Source: a virus
Reading direction: 5' to 3' (one strand)
Virus record (IMG/VR): IMGVR_UViG_3300025647_000279
Coordinates: 1 to 23,579 of that record
DNA: 23,579 bases
Notes under the pieces: generated by a model
Told to the model about the DNA's origin: nothing
The model's database searches: none
What the model saw: the letters and a program-made list of their open reading frames with translations, nothing else
Shown here: piece after piece, positions 7,776 to 14,318 of the stretch
How the letters are laid out: each line of letters starts with the position of its first letter
Position numbering within the stretch: position 1 is the first letter of the stretch
Program-made: the position numbers and the translations under genes

Positions 7776-8290
7776 TAAGGCCTCCAGATATGAACGCCGA
7801 GTTCACCCCCGAGAACTATCTCAGGCTTTTCGGCCATAACGATTTTCTCAGGGAACGCAGTCGATGGGTCAAACCACTTCACCACTTCACACAAAGCAAT
7901 ATCCCAGAGAGCCTTCGGAAAGATACTCCGAATCACCGGGAAATACAGTTGCCTCAACTGCCACCATGCGTCAGATGTATGCTGCAGCTTAAACTCAAGG
8001 ATATGAATCCGCCCCTGAGCAGGGTCGAACAGAAGCGCATCCGGCTGGCACCAGCGCGGAGCGCAACTGTCCTCTTCAAGAAATTGGAACCACGGACTTG
8101 GAATGTAGCGTGTTCCGTAGAGCTTTTCGAAGAAGTCGTGTCCTCTCTGCTCGTAACGGATCCCCTGGGCCCTTCGTCCAGTCCTTTTCCTTCGTCCCCT
8201 CGCGAAAGGAGGTGCTGTTGGTGAGTATCTTGTCCATAGTATTGTCCCCGCAGGTTTAAACCTCTTGGGTGGTGGGCACCTCGTGTGCAT
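7775..8290 (-). CDS. PD-(D/E)XK nuclease-like protein between terminase genes
   Basis: A 171-aa protein with a basic N-terminus (KRFKP, RGRRKRTGRRAQG) and a PD-(D/E)XK core: RWCQPDALLFDP followed by RIHILEFKLQHT, giving Asp then Glu-x-Lys on consecutive strands, and then a WWQLRQLYFPVI helix. This layout is known from VRR-NUC/Mrr-like and Cas4-like nucleases. It is placed between small and large terminase genes, overlapping both (35 nt with terS; TAATG with terL). By analogy with HNH proteins beside terminases in other phages, it could assist DNA cutting during packaging. That function is inference. GGAG lies about 10 nt upstream of the start. Confidence 0.72.
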   Translation of the reverse strand: MHTRCPPPKRFKPAGTILWTRYSPTAPPFARGRRKRTGRRAQGIRYEQRGHDFFEKLYGTRYIPSPWFQFLEEDSCAPRWCQPDALLFDPAQGRIHILEFKLQHTSDAWWQLRQLYFPVIRSIFPKALWDIALCEVVKWFDPSTAFPEKIVMAEKPEIVLGGELGVHIWRP

Positions 8291-8783
8291 TGACCACTTT
8301 CTCCTGTTGTTCAGTATTCAACGTTTGTAGCACAGCAACATTGTGCATCAAAGCTCGGGCTTCTTCCAGCGAACCTTTATCCGCCACGAAGATATTCTGC
8401 TGTACGTTCAGTTGCCCTGGGGTAACAGTTTCACCCCCGGACTTCGGAGCGTATCCCAACCGATGCAACGTCTTGTCGGCAGCTGCGAGCAAAAAGCTCG
8501 GGTCTTGTGAATCGGCCACTGCCTTTCCCAGTTTTTCCACCGCCAAGTGCGAGACCCCCAGGAGCTTATCTCGCAGCGGTATTACTTGCGACTGAAGGAT
8601 CTCCTCATTCAGCTTCGCAACATATTCCTGAAACGCCTGGGAATTCACGATAATGCTCAACCAGCTTACCGTCAGGTTAAACGCCACGGCCACCTCATTC
8701 TGCGTTGCCGTAGGATTCGCAAGCATATACTGAGCAATCGCTTCGTGCTTCAGTCCAACTTTCTGTAGTTCCGTTCCGGCCAT
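8256..8783 (-). CDS. terS: Terminase small subunit
   Basis: A 175-aa protein. Residues about 22-50 (NPTATQNEVAVAFNLTVSWL) form a helix-turn-helix typical of the DNA-recognition domain of small terminases. A helical central region follows for oligomerisation, then a polar tail. The role is to bind the packaging site and recruit the large subunit. The start at 8783 (MAGTELQK) is chosen because a strong GGAGGAGG lies about 8 nt upstream; a start at 8810 would fall on the promoter -10. It is first in the late operon. Assignment rests on HTH, size and position, since small terminases vary widely. Confidence 0.82.
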   Translation of the reverse strand: MAGTELQKVGLKHEAIAQYMLANPTATQNEVAVAFNLTVSWLSIIVNSQAFQEYVAKLNEEILQSQVIPLRDKLLGVSHLAVEKLGKAVADSQDPSFLLAAADKTLHRLGYAPKSGGETVTPGQLNVQQNIFVADKGSLEEARALMHNVAVLQTLNTEQQEKVVNAHEVPTTQEV

Positions 8784-8809
8784 TTGAAAACCTCCTCCGA
8801 TTTGAGGCA

Positions 8810-8838
8810 AGTATAACGGAAAAAGGGGGGAGTGTCAA
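8810..8838 (-). promoter_or_regulatory. Consensus sigma-70 promoter of the late (structural) operon
   Basis: On the minus strand TTGACA (8838-8833), a 17-bp spacer and TATACT (8815-8810). Both boxes are at or one base from consensus and spacing is optimal. Transcription would begin near 8803, about 20 nt before the terS start codon. Confidence 0.88.
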
Positions 8839-9138
8839 GGTCGGCATGGCGCCGTGGCGGAATGGGGGCATACGGGCCATGGGGGACGCGTAGGGCGGGG
8901 ATCGGGAAAATCGAATGGTATGGCACGGGGTACGGCGGGCGGCGCGTGGTGGGCGCGTGGTGGCGCGAGGAAAAGTGTGCTGATATGAAAAAAGATATCG
9001 TCATACTTTATAATGAAAACTGGCGCAGTCCCGGAAGTGGTCATATGGAGACCGAGGCCGGGGGAGGCCATGGGGGGTCGGGCCTATAAATTTCACAGGT
9101 GCAGCATAGAAAACTTGAATTACCTTTTGTCCTGGTTA

Positions 9139-9147
9139 TGCTATACT
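9139..9147 (+). promoter_or_regulatory. Extended -10 promoter for the rightward paralog gene
   Basis: TG-C-TATACT at 9139-9147 is an extended -10 element. No good -35 sits at 17 bp; TTGAAT at 9115-9120 is 21 bp away. Transcription would begin near 9154, about 50 nt upstream of the gene at 9203. Confidence 0.65.
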
Positions 9148-9202
9148 TATAGCACGGATGGAGCATTTCCGTCCGGTTCTTTAACAACCAGGAGAAATGA
9201 AG

Positions 9203-9691
9203 ATGGCTAGAACTAAGGTAGCTGATAAGATCGTACTGCGTGATGAAAACGGGATTGCCTGTGCAATTAGAATCCTGTTTACCGATGGCCGAGAGGTGAA
9301 GGTTAACCTTGAAACCTTGGGTCAAATCATCAAAGCCGAAGCGCTTGCCCACGGGATTTCCCAAAAGCTGGGCGATTCATACAGCGGATGCCAGGGGAAC
9401 CTGGACGAAGCATTTGCTGAATGCGCCGCCGTTGCCGAAAGCATCATTGAAGGCAACTGGAATCGTAAAGGCGGAAGCGGAGGCGGCGAGCTCGCACAAG
9501 CCATTGCCGACCTTACCGGGAAGGAGTTGGATGAAATCATCCCGGTATTGCGTACGATGTCCGACGAGGACAAAGCAACGTTGCGGCGGCGTAAGGATGT
9601 GAAGGCGGCGCTGGCCAAGATCAAGGCGGCGAAAGCCGAAGCAGCGGCGAAAGCGGGCGGATCATCAGGCGATCTGAACGAATTGTTCTAA
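9203..9691 (+). CDS. Hypothetical protein, paralog A of a convergent pair
   Basis: A 162-aa protein of unknown function, clearly homologous to the gene at 9844-10341. Shared blocks are MA(R/K)TK(V/I)ADK at the N-terminus, HG(I/L)SQKLGD(S/A)YSG in the middle (about residues 52-65), a G(N/D)W, a GGG linker, a TG(K/R) segment, and an Ala/Lys-rich helix near the C-terminus. The HG.SQKLGD block resembles short conserved segments in unassigned phage proteins. The start at 9203 is preferred to 9197 because GGAG is 8 nt from it and because the paralog starts at the same residue. It has its own promoter and terminator and is the only rightward gene left of 10.8 kb. No TM or enzyme motif is seen. Confidence 0.85.
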   Translation: MARTKVADKIVLRDENGIACAIRILFTDGREVKVNLETLGQIIKAEALAHGISQKLGDSYSGCQGNLDEAFAECAAVAESIIEGNWNRKGGSGGGELAQAIADLTGKELDEIIPVLRTMSDEDKATLRRRKDVKAALAKIKAAKAEAAAKAGGSSGDLNELF

Positions 9692-9704
9692 CACACGACA
9701 GGAG

Positions 9705-9733
9705 CCCAGGCTGGAAACGGCCTGGGTTTTTTA
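9705..9733 (+). terminator. Intrinsic terminator of paralog A
   Basis: Stem CCCAGGC (9705-9711)/GCCTGGG (9720-9726), 8-nt loop, then TTTTTTATT. It lies 13 nt after the stop codon. Confidence 0.9.
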
Positions 9734-9787
9734 TTGTCCGTGAAAAGGCAGAACTTCAAACCGAGAGGGCTTTGTGCCCACACAGGC

Positions 9788-9812
9788 AAAAAAAGAGCCG
9801 CCCGAAGGCGGC
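9788..9812 (-). terminator. Intrinsic terminator of paralog B
   Basis: Read on the minus strand: stem GCCGCC/GGCGGC with a UUCG loop (9797-9812) followed by TC and a run of seven T. It lies about 30 nt after the stop of the leftward paralog. Together with the facing terminator it insulates the convergent genes. Confidence 0.9.
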
Positions 9813-9843
9813 CCAAACTTCCACGAGAAGGGAGGCGGAAAGA

Positions 9844-10341
9844 TTAGCCGATCAGGTCGGCAACGGAAGGGCCGGATTCGGCGTCAGCCTTGGCCCTTTC
9901 CGCAGCTTCGGCGGCACGTTCGGCTGTGATGCGAGCCAATTCCGCTTTGATCTGCGCGTGGTTGCGGAGATCTTTCTTGGCTTCCTTGGTCATACCCTCG
10001 ATGACGCCAACGGCTTCTTCAATGGTGCGGCCAGTGACGGTAGCCAGGGCATGTGCCAGGTCGGTGATACGACCGCCGCCACCTTCACGGACTGCCTTCC
10101 AGTCACCGTTAACCAAACGTTTGGCGACAGCTTCCGCCTTCCCGCGCGCCACGGCAACGTCCTTCTCACCGGAGTAGGCATCACCCAGCTTCTGAGACAG
10201 GCCATGCAGGGCCAGATGGGTCACGATTTCCGGGGGAAGATCGCTCAGGTTCACGGTCATGTTCTGCTCGTCGGAGAAGCTCAGCGTCACACCGGACAGA
10301 TCTTCAGCAATAGCTTTGTCAGCAATTTTGGTCTTAGCCAT
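9844..10341 (-). CDS. Hypothetical protein, paralog B of a convergent pair
   Basis: A 165-aa protein homologous to the gene at 9203-9691 (shared MAKTKIADK start, HGLSQKLGDAYSG block, G-D-W, GGGG linker, TGRTIEEA, then a long Ala/Glu/Lys/Arg-rich C-terminal helix with repeated AERA/AAE segments). Function unknown. The start at 10341 is chosen since GAGG lies 8 nt upstream and it matches the paralog's N-terminus; the 10359 start lacks a ribosome site. It is driven by a near-perfect sigma-70 promoter at 10416-10443, suggesting early and strong expression. The helical, charged C-terminus could serve in oligomerisation or nucleic-acid binding, which is speculation. Confidence 0.87.
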   Translation of the reverse strand: MAKTKIADKAIAEDLSGVTLSFSDEQNMTVNLSDLPPEIVTHLALHGLSQKLGDAYSGEKDVAVARGKAEAVAKRLVNGDWKAVREGGGGRITDLAHALATVTGRTIEEAVGVIEGMTKEAKKDLRNHAQIKAELARITAERAAEAAERAKADAESGPSVADLIG

Positions 10342-10415
10342 TAGATAATCCTCTTTCATGTGTTGGAGGTAAAAACATTTGTTCAGTCGGTAGGAACTTC
10401 CGTTCCCACAATTCC

Positions 10416-10443
10416 ATTATACATACCCCGTTCATGTTGTCAA
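10416..10443 (-). promoter_or_regulatory. Consensus sigma-70 promoter of paralog B
   Basis: On the minus strand TTGACA (10443-10438), 16-bp spacer, TATAAT (10421-10416). Both hexamers are perfect consensus. Predicted start is near 10409, giving a leader of about 68 nt with a small GGAAC/GTTCC inverted repeat at 10393-10406. Confidence 0.9.
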
Positions 10444-10518
10444 CGATTTTTCCCCCGCAGACATCATTTCCCCATCTTTCCCCGTTTGCACCTCAAGAGC
10501 ATACTCATTTCCCCACAC

Positions 10519-10557
10519 CCCCCTGTATTGGCCCCCTGTCTTTACCCCCTGTTCTTG
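10519..10557 (+). repeat. Three direct 13-bp iterons (CCCCCTGT core)
   Basis: Units begin at 10519, 10532 and 10545 and share CCCCCTGT plus a T-rich remainder (ATTGG, CTTTA, TCTTG). The exact 13-bp period is not expected from base composition alone. Confidence 0.85.
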
Positions 10558-10714
10558 CCTGAAAACGTCGATTTGAGGCATGTGTCCACCCCCGGGGGTA
10601 TCCTATACTGAGTTTTTATTTTTTTTTCTTTTTTTTAAGTATAAAAAATATTTTATAGAAAGTATGACGATTACTCTGGGGATACATCCCCCATTTACCC
10701 ATTTTCAGGCTACA

Positions 10715-10770
10715 ACAGGGGGAAAACACAGATGGTTACTACAGGGGGTCATGGGGAAATGTTCTCACAG
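10715..10770 (-). repeat. Inverted iteron array (ACAGGGGG on plus strand)
   Basis: Units at 10715 (ACAGGGGG), 10728 (ACAGATGG, degenerate) and 10741 (ACAGGGGG), with a weak in-phase ACAG at 10767. This is the reverse complement of the left array with the same 13-bp period. Confidence 0.75.
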
Positions 10771-10808
10771 AAAATGCCGGGGGATATGATACTATGGGGG
10801 AATATGGG

Positions 10809-10835
10809 TTGACATGCTGGGAACACTTTTATAAT
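10809..10835 (+). promoter_or_regulatory. Sigma-70 promoter opening the rightward gene block
   Basis: TTGACA at 10809-10814 and TATAAT at 10830-10835 are both perfect hexamers, with a short 15-bp spacer; TAATAT at 10832 would give 17 bp. It leads to the gene at 10886 with a leader of about 45 nt. The spacer contains GGGAACAC, similar to motifs in the two other right-arm promoters. Confidence 0.85.
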
Positions 10836-10885
10836 ATGGAATCGGGAATACACACCAACCCACCCGCAAAATCGGAGCACGAACA

Positions 10886-11242
10886 ATGAACCAAGCCGAC
10901 AAACAACTTCTGATCAAAATGATCGAGCATCAAATTACAATGACTGACAATTCTTACCGCACAATGGAAGGGATTGATGAAAAGGCATTACAGGAAATCA
11001 AGCAATGGCGGAAGCTGATCAAAGTCCTGGAAGAAATAAGCGTATCTCCGCCGGTTGAGCGTATTCAGCATACAACCATCATCGACGGCATTCCAGTTAA
11101 GGTTATCGCCCACATCGGCTTTGTGTCGATTGCGACTGGATTTTACGCGGAAAAGAAATGCCAGGCTTTTTATGCCTTCGGGGCGAATAATAAGGTTCTG
11201 GATGAAATTTATTTCACTGATAAGTTTGTAAAAGGAGAATAA
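10886..11242 (+). CDS. Hypothetical 118-aa early protein
   Basis: Not recognised. The N-terminal half is helical and charged (NQADKQLLIKMIEHQ onward) and the C-terminal half looks like alternating strands (TTIIDGIPVKVIAHIGFVSIATGFYAEK). GGAG lies 8 nt before the ATG. First gene after the strong promoter at 10809, so expected to be expressed early. No TM segment or known motif. Confidence 0.82.
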   Translation: MNQADKQLLIKMIEHQITMTDNSYRTMEGIDEKALQEIKQWRKLIKVLEEISVSPPVERIQHTTIIDGIPVKVIAHIGFVSIATGFYAEKKCQAFYAFGANNKVLDEIYFTDKFVKGE

Positions 11243-11248
11243 TTTTCC

Positions 11249-11836
11249 ATGCCGAAATATACAAAGAACCTGGAATTCTACCCCGAGCCATTCTGGTCAT
11301 TATTCGACATGATGGAGAACGGGCAGACAATTTCCCTCCGCTTTCCAGACGAAAAGCTCTGCATGAACACTCGTTTCGCCTGGTATAATTTTCAGAAAGC
11401 TGTCCTGGCGGCAATCAAGGCCGGGGATGAGTTTGATGAGGAAAGGCAGCTGAAGCTGACCGAACAGTGGCGGATATCGAAATCTTACGAGGCGATCATC
11501 CGACATGAACCTTCAGGAAGTTTGCCCGAATACGTCCTCCGCTTCCGTCCCAGGCGAGTCAACGACTTCCACTCTGCCATCCACAACGCCTTTGAACTGG
11601 CGGAGATGGACCAAACGCCCGAGGATTTGATCAAGGGGCTTTTTGACGAAGCGGATAAAGGGAAGAAAGGGAAGGAAGGAAGTGAGCTCCCACCCGCATT
11701 CGCGGGAGTGCAAACGGCGCCAAGCACTCCTCCCCCGGAGGATGTCGCTCCTTCCCTGTTCGTCCAACCACCGGAATTCTGCGTTGACACCGAAAACTGC
11801 AGCTACCCATATTGTGATTGCGGGAGGGGTGTATGA
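11249..11836 (+). CDS. Hypothetical 195-aa protein with Cys-rich tail
   Basis: Not recognised. An ordered, aromatic-rich N-terminal domain (about 1-135), then a Lys/Gly/Pro-rich linker (KGKKGKEGS, PSTPPPED), and a C-terminal CVDTENCSYPYCDC cluster of four Cys that could bind a metal. It begins 6 nt after the previous gene with AGGAG about 11 nt upstream. Its stop overlaps the next start (ATGA). The linker plus Cys tail suggests a small separable binding module. Confidence 0.8.
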   Translation: MPKYTKNLEFYPEPFWSLFDMMENGQTISLRFPDEKLCMNTRFAWYNFQKAVLAAIKAGDEFDEERQLKLTEQWRISKSYEAIIRHEPSGSLPEYVLRFRPRRVNDFHSAIHNAFELAEMDQTPEDLIKGLFDEADKGKKGKEGSELPPAFAGVQTAPSTPPPEDVAPSLFVQPPEFCVDTENCSYPYCDCGRGV

Positions 11837-12219
11837 AACATCTGTGGACCGATACACTGACCAAAGACGGCATTTTTGGCCTTAAATGTCAAAAATGCGG
11901 GAAATTCATTTCGGCTCTGGACGCCACGAAAATGGCGGTGGAGGAGCATGAAGAAACAACCAACACGGAATGTCCTGGTGCTACCATTAAAGAAGTCGTT
12001 TTCACCCCCGAAACCTCCGAGCCCGCCCGTTGCGCGAACGTCGTCCTTCGAGAAGCTCTTGGTCAATTCGACGAGGTCATCGTCATTGGACTGAAAGGCG
12101 AAAGCGACATCGCCCTTTCCGCCTCCCTCAACCTTTCCGCCTATCATGTGCACTATTACCTCACTCAGATCATTCACAATATGCACGCTGGAAAGTATCA
12201 CGTTGTCCGGGAGGAATGA
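11833..12219 (+). CDS. Hypothetical 128-aa protein with N-terminal CxxC
   Basis: Not recognised. It begins at 11833, where ATGA overlaps the previous stop and GGAGGGG lies just upstream; a start at 11818 is less likely. An N-terminal LKCQKCGKF (C19, C22) with C47 in TECPG suggests a small zinc-binding site. The second half (QFDEVIVIGLKGESDIALSASLNLSAYHVHYYLTQIIHNM) resembles a strand-helix fold. It is the last gene before the promoter at 12266. Confidence 0.8.
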   Translation: MKHLWTDTLTKDGIFGLKCQKCGKFISALDATKMAVEEHEETTNTECPGATIKEVVFTPETSEPARCANVVLREALGQFDEVIVIGLKGESDIALSASLNLSAYHVHYYLTQIIHNMHAGKYHVVREE

Positions 12220-12265
12220 GATAAAGTACGATAATATCTAAAATGATATCGTCTTACATTTGTGC

Positions 12266-12294
12266 TTGCCAGTGTGGGGAAACTATGTTAAAAT
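12266..12294 (+). promoter_or_regulatory. Sigma-70 promoter with overlapping inverted repeat
   Basis: TTGCCA (12266-12271), 17-bp spacer, TAAAAT (12289-12294). The spacer contains GGGGAAAC. A perfect inverted repeat AATGGC-ATC-GCCATT (12292-12306) overlaps the -10 and the expected start point and could be an operator. A second GGGGAAA follows at 12307-12313. The leader to the gene at 12349 is about 48 nt. Confidence 0.78.
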
Positions 12295-12348
12295 GGCATC
12301 GCCATTGGGGAAATATACCCCACGAACGCAACCACGAGGAATAAAAAA

Positions 12349-12957
12349 ATGACTAACGGCACAGCGCCAACCAAAGCAGGTGAGGAACTCTGGGGTTTGT
12401 TACAATCCGGGGAATTCTCTCGAAAGTCTAAGCAGGCAAAGCGGGCAAAGCAGTCGGGAAAGAAAGAAAAATCCGACGCGATCCTCCGCGCTCTTGGCCT
12501 TCCCGCGAAGGTTATTCCTTCTCCATGGAAGGCGATAGCAATCGTTCTTCCGGTCAGGGAAATTCATTGCAAGTGCGGCAGCATCCATCGTCACCCTGCC
12601 GGTTCCCCACTCGTCCGTTTCCAGCACAAGTCGGATGGGAGTATCTGGGAAGTTGACGATCATCCATCGCTGAACAACGCTTCCCTGCCGAGGGAGCACC
12701 ATGTAATGTGCTCCACCGTCACATGCTGCCAGGATTGCTTCCAGGTTGAAACAGTCCCAGAAGCACAATTCGATCTCTTTACCATTTATGTGAAACCGGA
12801 GGGAAGAAAAACCTTCCGCGATCACACCCCCGCAAACCAGGAGGACATTAAACGAACCGCCACAACAGTTGTCAGGTACGAGGACATCATTCAACCTTTT
12901 TTCCCTCCCGTACCGATCTCTTATTACACCAACGCTCAAGGAGCACGAAATGACTGA
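12349..12957 (+). CDS. Hypothetical 202-aa protein, basic N-terminus and Cys cluster
   Basis: Not recognised. Residues 24-42 are strongly basic (KSKQAKRAKQSGKKEK), followed by a possible zinc-binding region: CKCGSIH (C74, C76) and a second cluster CSTVTCCQDC (C121, C126, C127, C130), with several His between them. Such a layout could bind nucleic acid or protein, but that is inference. First gene after the promoter at 12266. Its stop lies inside the start of the next gene, overlapping by 8 nt. Confidence 0.82.
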   Translation: MTNGTAPTKAGEELWGLLQSGEFSRKSKQAKRAKQSGKKEKSDAILRALGLPAKVIPSPWKAIAIVLPVREIHCKCGSIHRHPAGSPLVRFQHKSDGSIWEVDDHPSLNNASLPREHHVMCSTVTCCQDCFQVETVPEAQFDLFTIYVKPEGRKTFRDHTPANQEDIKRTATTVVRYEDIIQPFFPPVPISYYTNAQGARND

Positions 12958-13531
12958 AAAACTCGACAACACTGATCTGGTCGATGCAAGGGCGACCCAG
13001 GAAACTGCCAAAACCCTCGAGACAGCAGGCGTGAAGGTCGTTGCTATCGACAACCCGGAACAGCTGGAAAAGTGTTTGCAGGAACTTAAGGACAACGCGT
13101 CTCACGAGGAATCCCTCGACGACAGTGACGCCGCTCGTCTGACTGCGCAGTATGCACCGGACGGCGCCATTTTCCGACATCCACTGGACCTTCCCGAGAT
13201 GCCGGACTTCAAGGAATTCTACAAGGCCAACAATCAGGTGCTTTTCGATGTCCTGGACAATTTCTATGAAGCTGCTATGAGAAATTGCAAGGCGCATCTG
13301 TCCAGCTTCTGCGGCCCTCGCCACGAATGGGGAACCGTTTTTCTGATGGAAGATAATTCCTGTGTCTTTATCGGAGCTCCGATGATCGAAACCCCGGTAA
13401 GTCATGGAAGGTTCGACAGTATGGAATCCTGGAACGACTACGCGAAAGAGATTCAGGAAGCTGATGCTGTCGCCCATCAGAAGTACATGGATGAACAGGC
13501 AAACACCAAAGGACCTGATTCTGTTCAGTAA
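12950..13531 (+). CDS. Hypothetical 193-aa acidic protein
   Basis: Not recognised. Acidic, mainly helical by composition, starting MTEKLDNTDLVDARATQ. The start at 12950 has GGAG 7 nt upstream and overlaps the previous stop; the upstream in-frame ATG at 12869 is inside the previous gene. The central region (FYKANNQVLFDVLDNFYEAAMRNCKAHLSSFC) looks globular and is followed by short strands (WGTVFLMEDNSCVFIGAP). A structured RNA hairpin lies just after its stop codon. Confidence 0.8.
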   Translation: MTEKLDNTDLVDARATQETAKTLETAGVKVVAIDNPEQLEKCLQELKDNASHEESLDDSDAARLTAQYAPDGAIFRHPLDLPEMPDFKEFYKANNQVLFDVLDNFYEAAMRNCKAHLSSFCGPRHEWGTVFLMEDNSCVFIGAPMIETPVSHGRFDSMESWNDYAKEIQEADAVAHQKYMDEQANTKGPDSVQ

Positions 13532-13537
13532 CCTTCA

Positions 13538-13592
13538 TTGATAGACCAGAGGGCATTTGCATTTCCCGTGCGAGTGCCCTCGATTCTATCAA
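13538..13592 (+). ncRNA. Long structured RNA hairpin in intergenic leader
   Basis: Outer stem TTGATAGA/TCTATCAA (8 bp), a symmetric 3x3 internal loop, then a 13-bp stem from 13549-13561 with 13569-13581 (GAGGGCATTTGCA against TGCGAGTGCCCTC, including two G-U pairs), closed by the 7-nt loop TTTCCCG. It fills the gap between two genes and ends 3 nt before the AAGGAG ribosome site of the next gene. There is no U-tract, so it is not a simple terminator. It may be an RNase III target, an mRNA stabiliser or a protein-binding site. Confidence 0.75.
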
Positions 13593-13607
13593 CCAAGGAG
13601 ATAGAAA

Positions 13608-13820
13608 ATGAAACGAGACGAGGTTCGAATTGGCGCTGCTCGTAGCGCCGTAAATATGTGCCGGCGTTGGCTGAATTTCTACCGTGGCTTGGCTAGAGAC
13701 ACGAAGGATTCACAGGAATGGAACCGTTACATGCACCAATGTAAACGCTGGAAAGCTCAACTCCGCAAAGCCATTCACTGGCTGGAAACGGAGCTTAACC
13801 GCCCACACCGTCAACTTTAG
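13608..13820 (+). CDS. Hypothetical 70-aa basic protein
   Basis: Not recognised. Strongly basic and Trp-rich (CRRWLNFYRGLARD, CKRWKAQLRKAIHWLETEL), probably two or three amphipathic helices. AAGGAG lies 7 nt before the ATG and directly follows the long RNA hairpin. Its size and charge could suit a nucleic-acid- or protein-binding inhibitor, which is speculation. Confidence 0.78.
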   Translation: MKRDEVRIGAARSAVNMCRRWLNFYRGLARDTKDSQEWNRYMHQCKRWKAQLRKAIHWLETELNRPHRQL

Positions 13821-13829
13821 GAGATAGTC

Positions 13830-14318
13830 ATGAGCCGCTTTACAAAAGTAAGTCAGTATATGGAATCCCCTCCACACGAACATTTGCTGTGGAACCTTAC
13901 TAAAACAAGGATTGAGCACCAACTGCTCAGTCAGCCTTGCCTTCCTGACATTGTCGATGAGCTTGTCAAAGAAATGGAAGAAGAGACTGGATTGGACCTG
14001 ACCAGTAGCCTCTACCATCCGTTCATTCGAGTGCGTATCGGAGATACGACGGCGCAGTCGGAGGTCAGCTTTGAACTAACGAAGCCCCTGGAGTATGATG
14101 ACCTCATCGAGCTCGCGGATGAACGTATGTTCGTAGGAGGCCTGGACCTGATAAAATTTATCAGCAAGAAAAAAGGGTCTATACGAGTCGAATGCACCCT
14201 CACTGCAAGTGTCCCAGAGCGTGAACTTGCGTTGCTGGACTCACTCGGAATGGTGCAATATTCCCCAGGATTTGTTTCTTCTGGTTCACGTTCCGTCGTC
14301 TGTAAGGGAGGTGTATAA
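13830..14318 (+). CDS. Hypothetical 162-aa protein
   Basis: Not recognised. Mixed alpha/beta by appearance, with a helical stretch PDIVDELVKEMEEETG and strands FIRVRIGDT and IRVECTLTASV. GGAG is about 7 nt before the ATG. Its stop codon overlaps the next ATG (TAATG), so the two are translationally coupled. No motif of a known enzyme. Confidence 0.78.
   Translation: MSRFTKVSQYMESPPHEHLLWNLTKTRIEHQLLSQPCLPDIVDELVKEMEEETGLDLTSSLYHPFIRVRIGDTTAQSEVSFELTKPLEYDDLIELADERMFVGGLDLIKFISKKKGSIRVECTLTASVPERELALLDSLGMVQYSPGFVSSGSRSVVCKGGV

Larger units (their letters stand above)
8784..9202. other. Divergent control region with G-rich segment
   Basis: A 419-nt gap between the leftward late operon and the rightward paralog gene. 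Apart from the two promoters it holds an extremely G-rich plus-strand segment (about 8820-8975, repeated at 9050-9082). At 8864-8900 runs of 5, 3, 5, 3 and 4 G are separated by 5, 4, 7 and 1 nt, matching the G-quadruplex pattern. A short AT-rich stretch follows at 8984-9018. Packaging (cos/pac) sites often lie next to terS, so this gap is the natural candidate. No coding capacity is convincing. Confidence 0.6.
10449..10770. other. Candidate replication origin: inverted 13-bp iteron arrays around an AT-rich core
   Basis: Left array: CCCCCTGT at 10519, 10532 and 10545, exactly 13 bp apart, preceded by four TTTCCCC motifs (10449, 10467, 10477, 10508). Right array in inverted orientation: ACAGGGGG at 10715 and 10741, ACAGATGG at 10728, again 13 bp apart, with ACAG in register at 10767. 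The middle contains the palindrome ACCCCCGGGGGT (10588-10599), an almost pure A/T stretch (10611-10662) at the exact midpoint of the arrays, and a GGGGAT/ATCCCC hairpin (10678-10691). Plus-strand composition changes from C-rich to G-rich across the core. Iterons beside an AT-rich unwinding element are the known hallmark of initiator-dependent origins. The function here is inferred. Confidence 0.68.

Noticed and set aside
8798-10580. Exact 12-nt repeat CGATTTGAGGCA at 8798-8809 and 10569-10580
   Set aside because: Several 12-nt exact repeats are expected by chance in 23 kb, and the surroundings differ.
10588-10640. C/G palindrome followed by a T-rich run, looking like a rightward terminator
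   Set aside because: The palindrome ACCCCCGGGGGT has no loop to form a normal hairpin, is separated from the T-run by 13 nt, and no rightward gene ends before it. It fits the origin-like architecture better.
8994-12257. GATATCGTC(A/T)TAC present at 8994-9006 and 12245-12257, both in control regions
   Set aside because: Two copies with one mismatch are close to what chance allows over the combined intergenic length. They sit at different distances from the promoters, so an operator claim is not supported.
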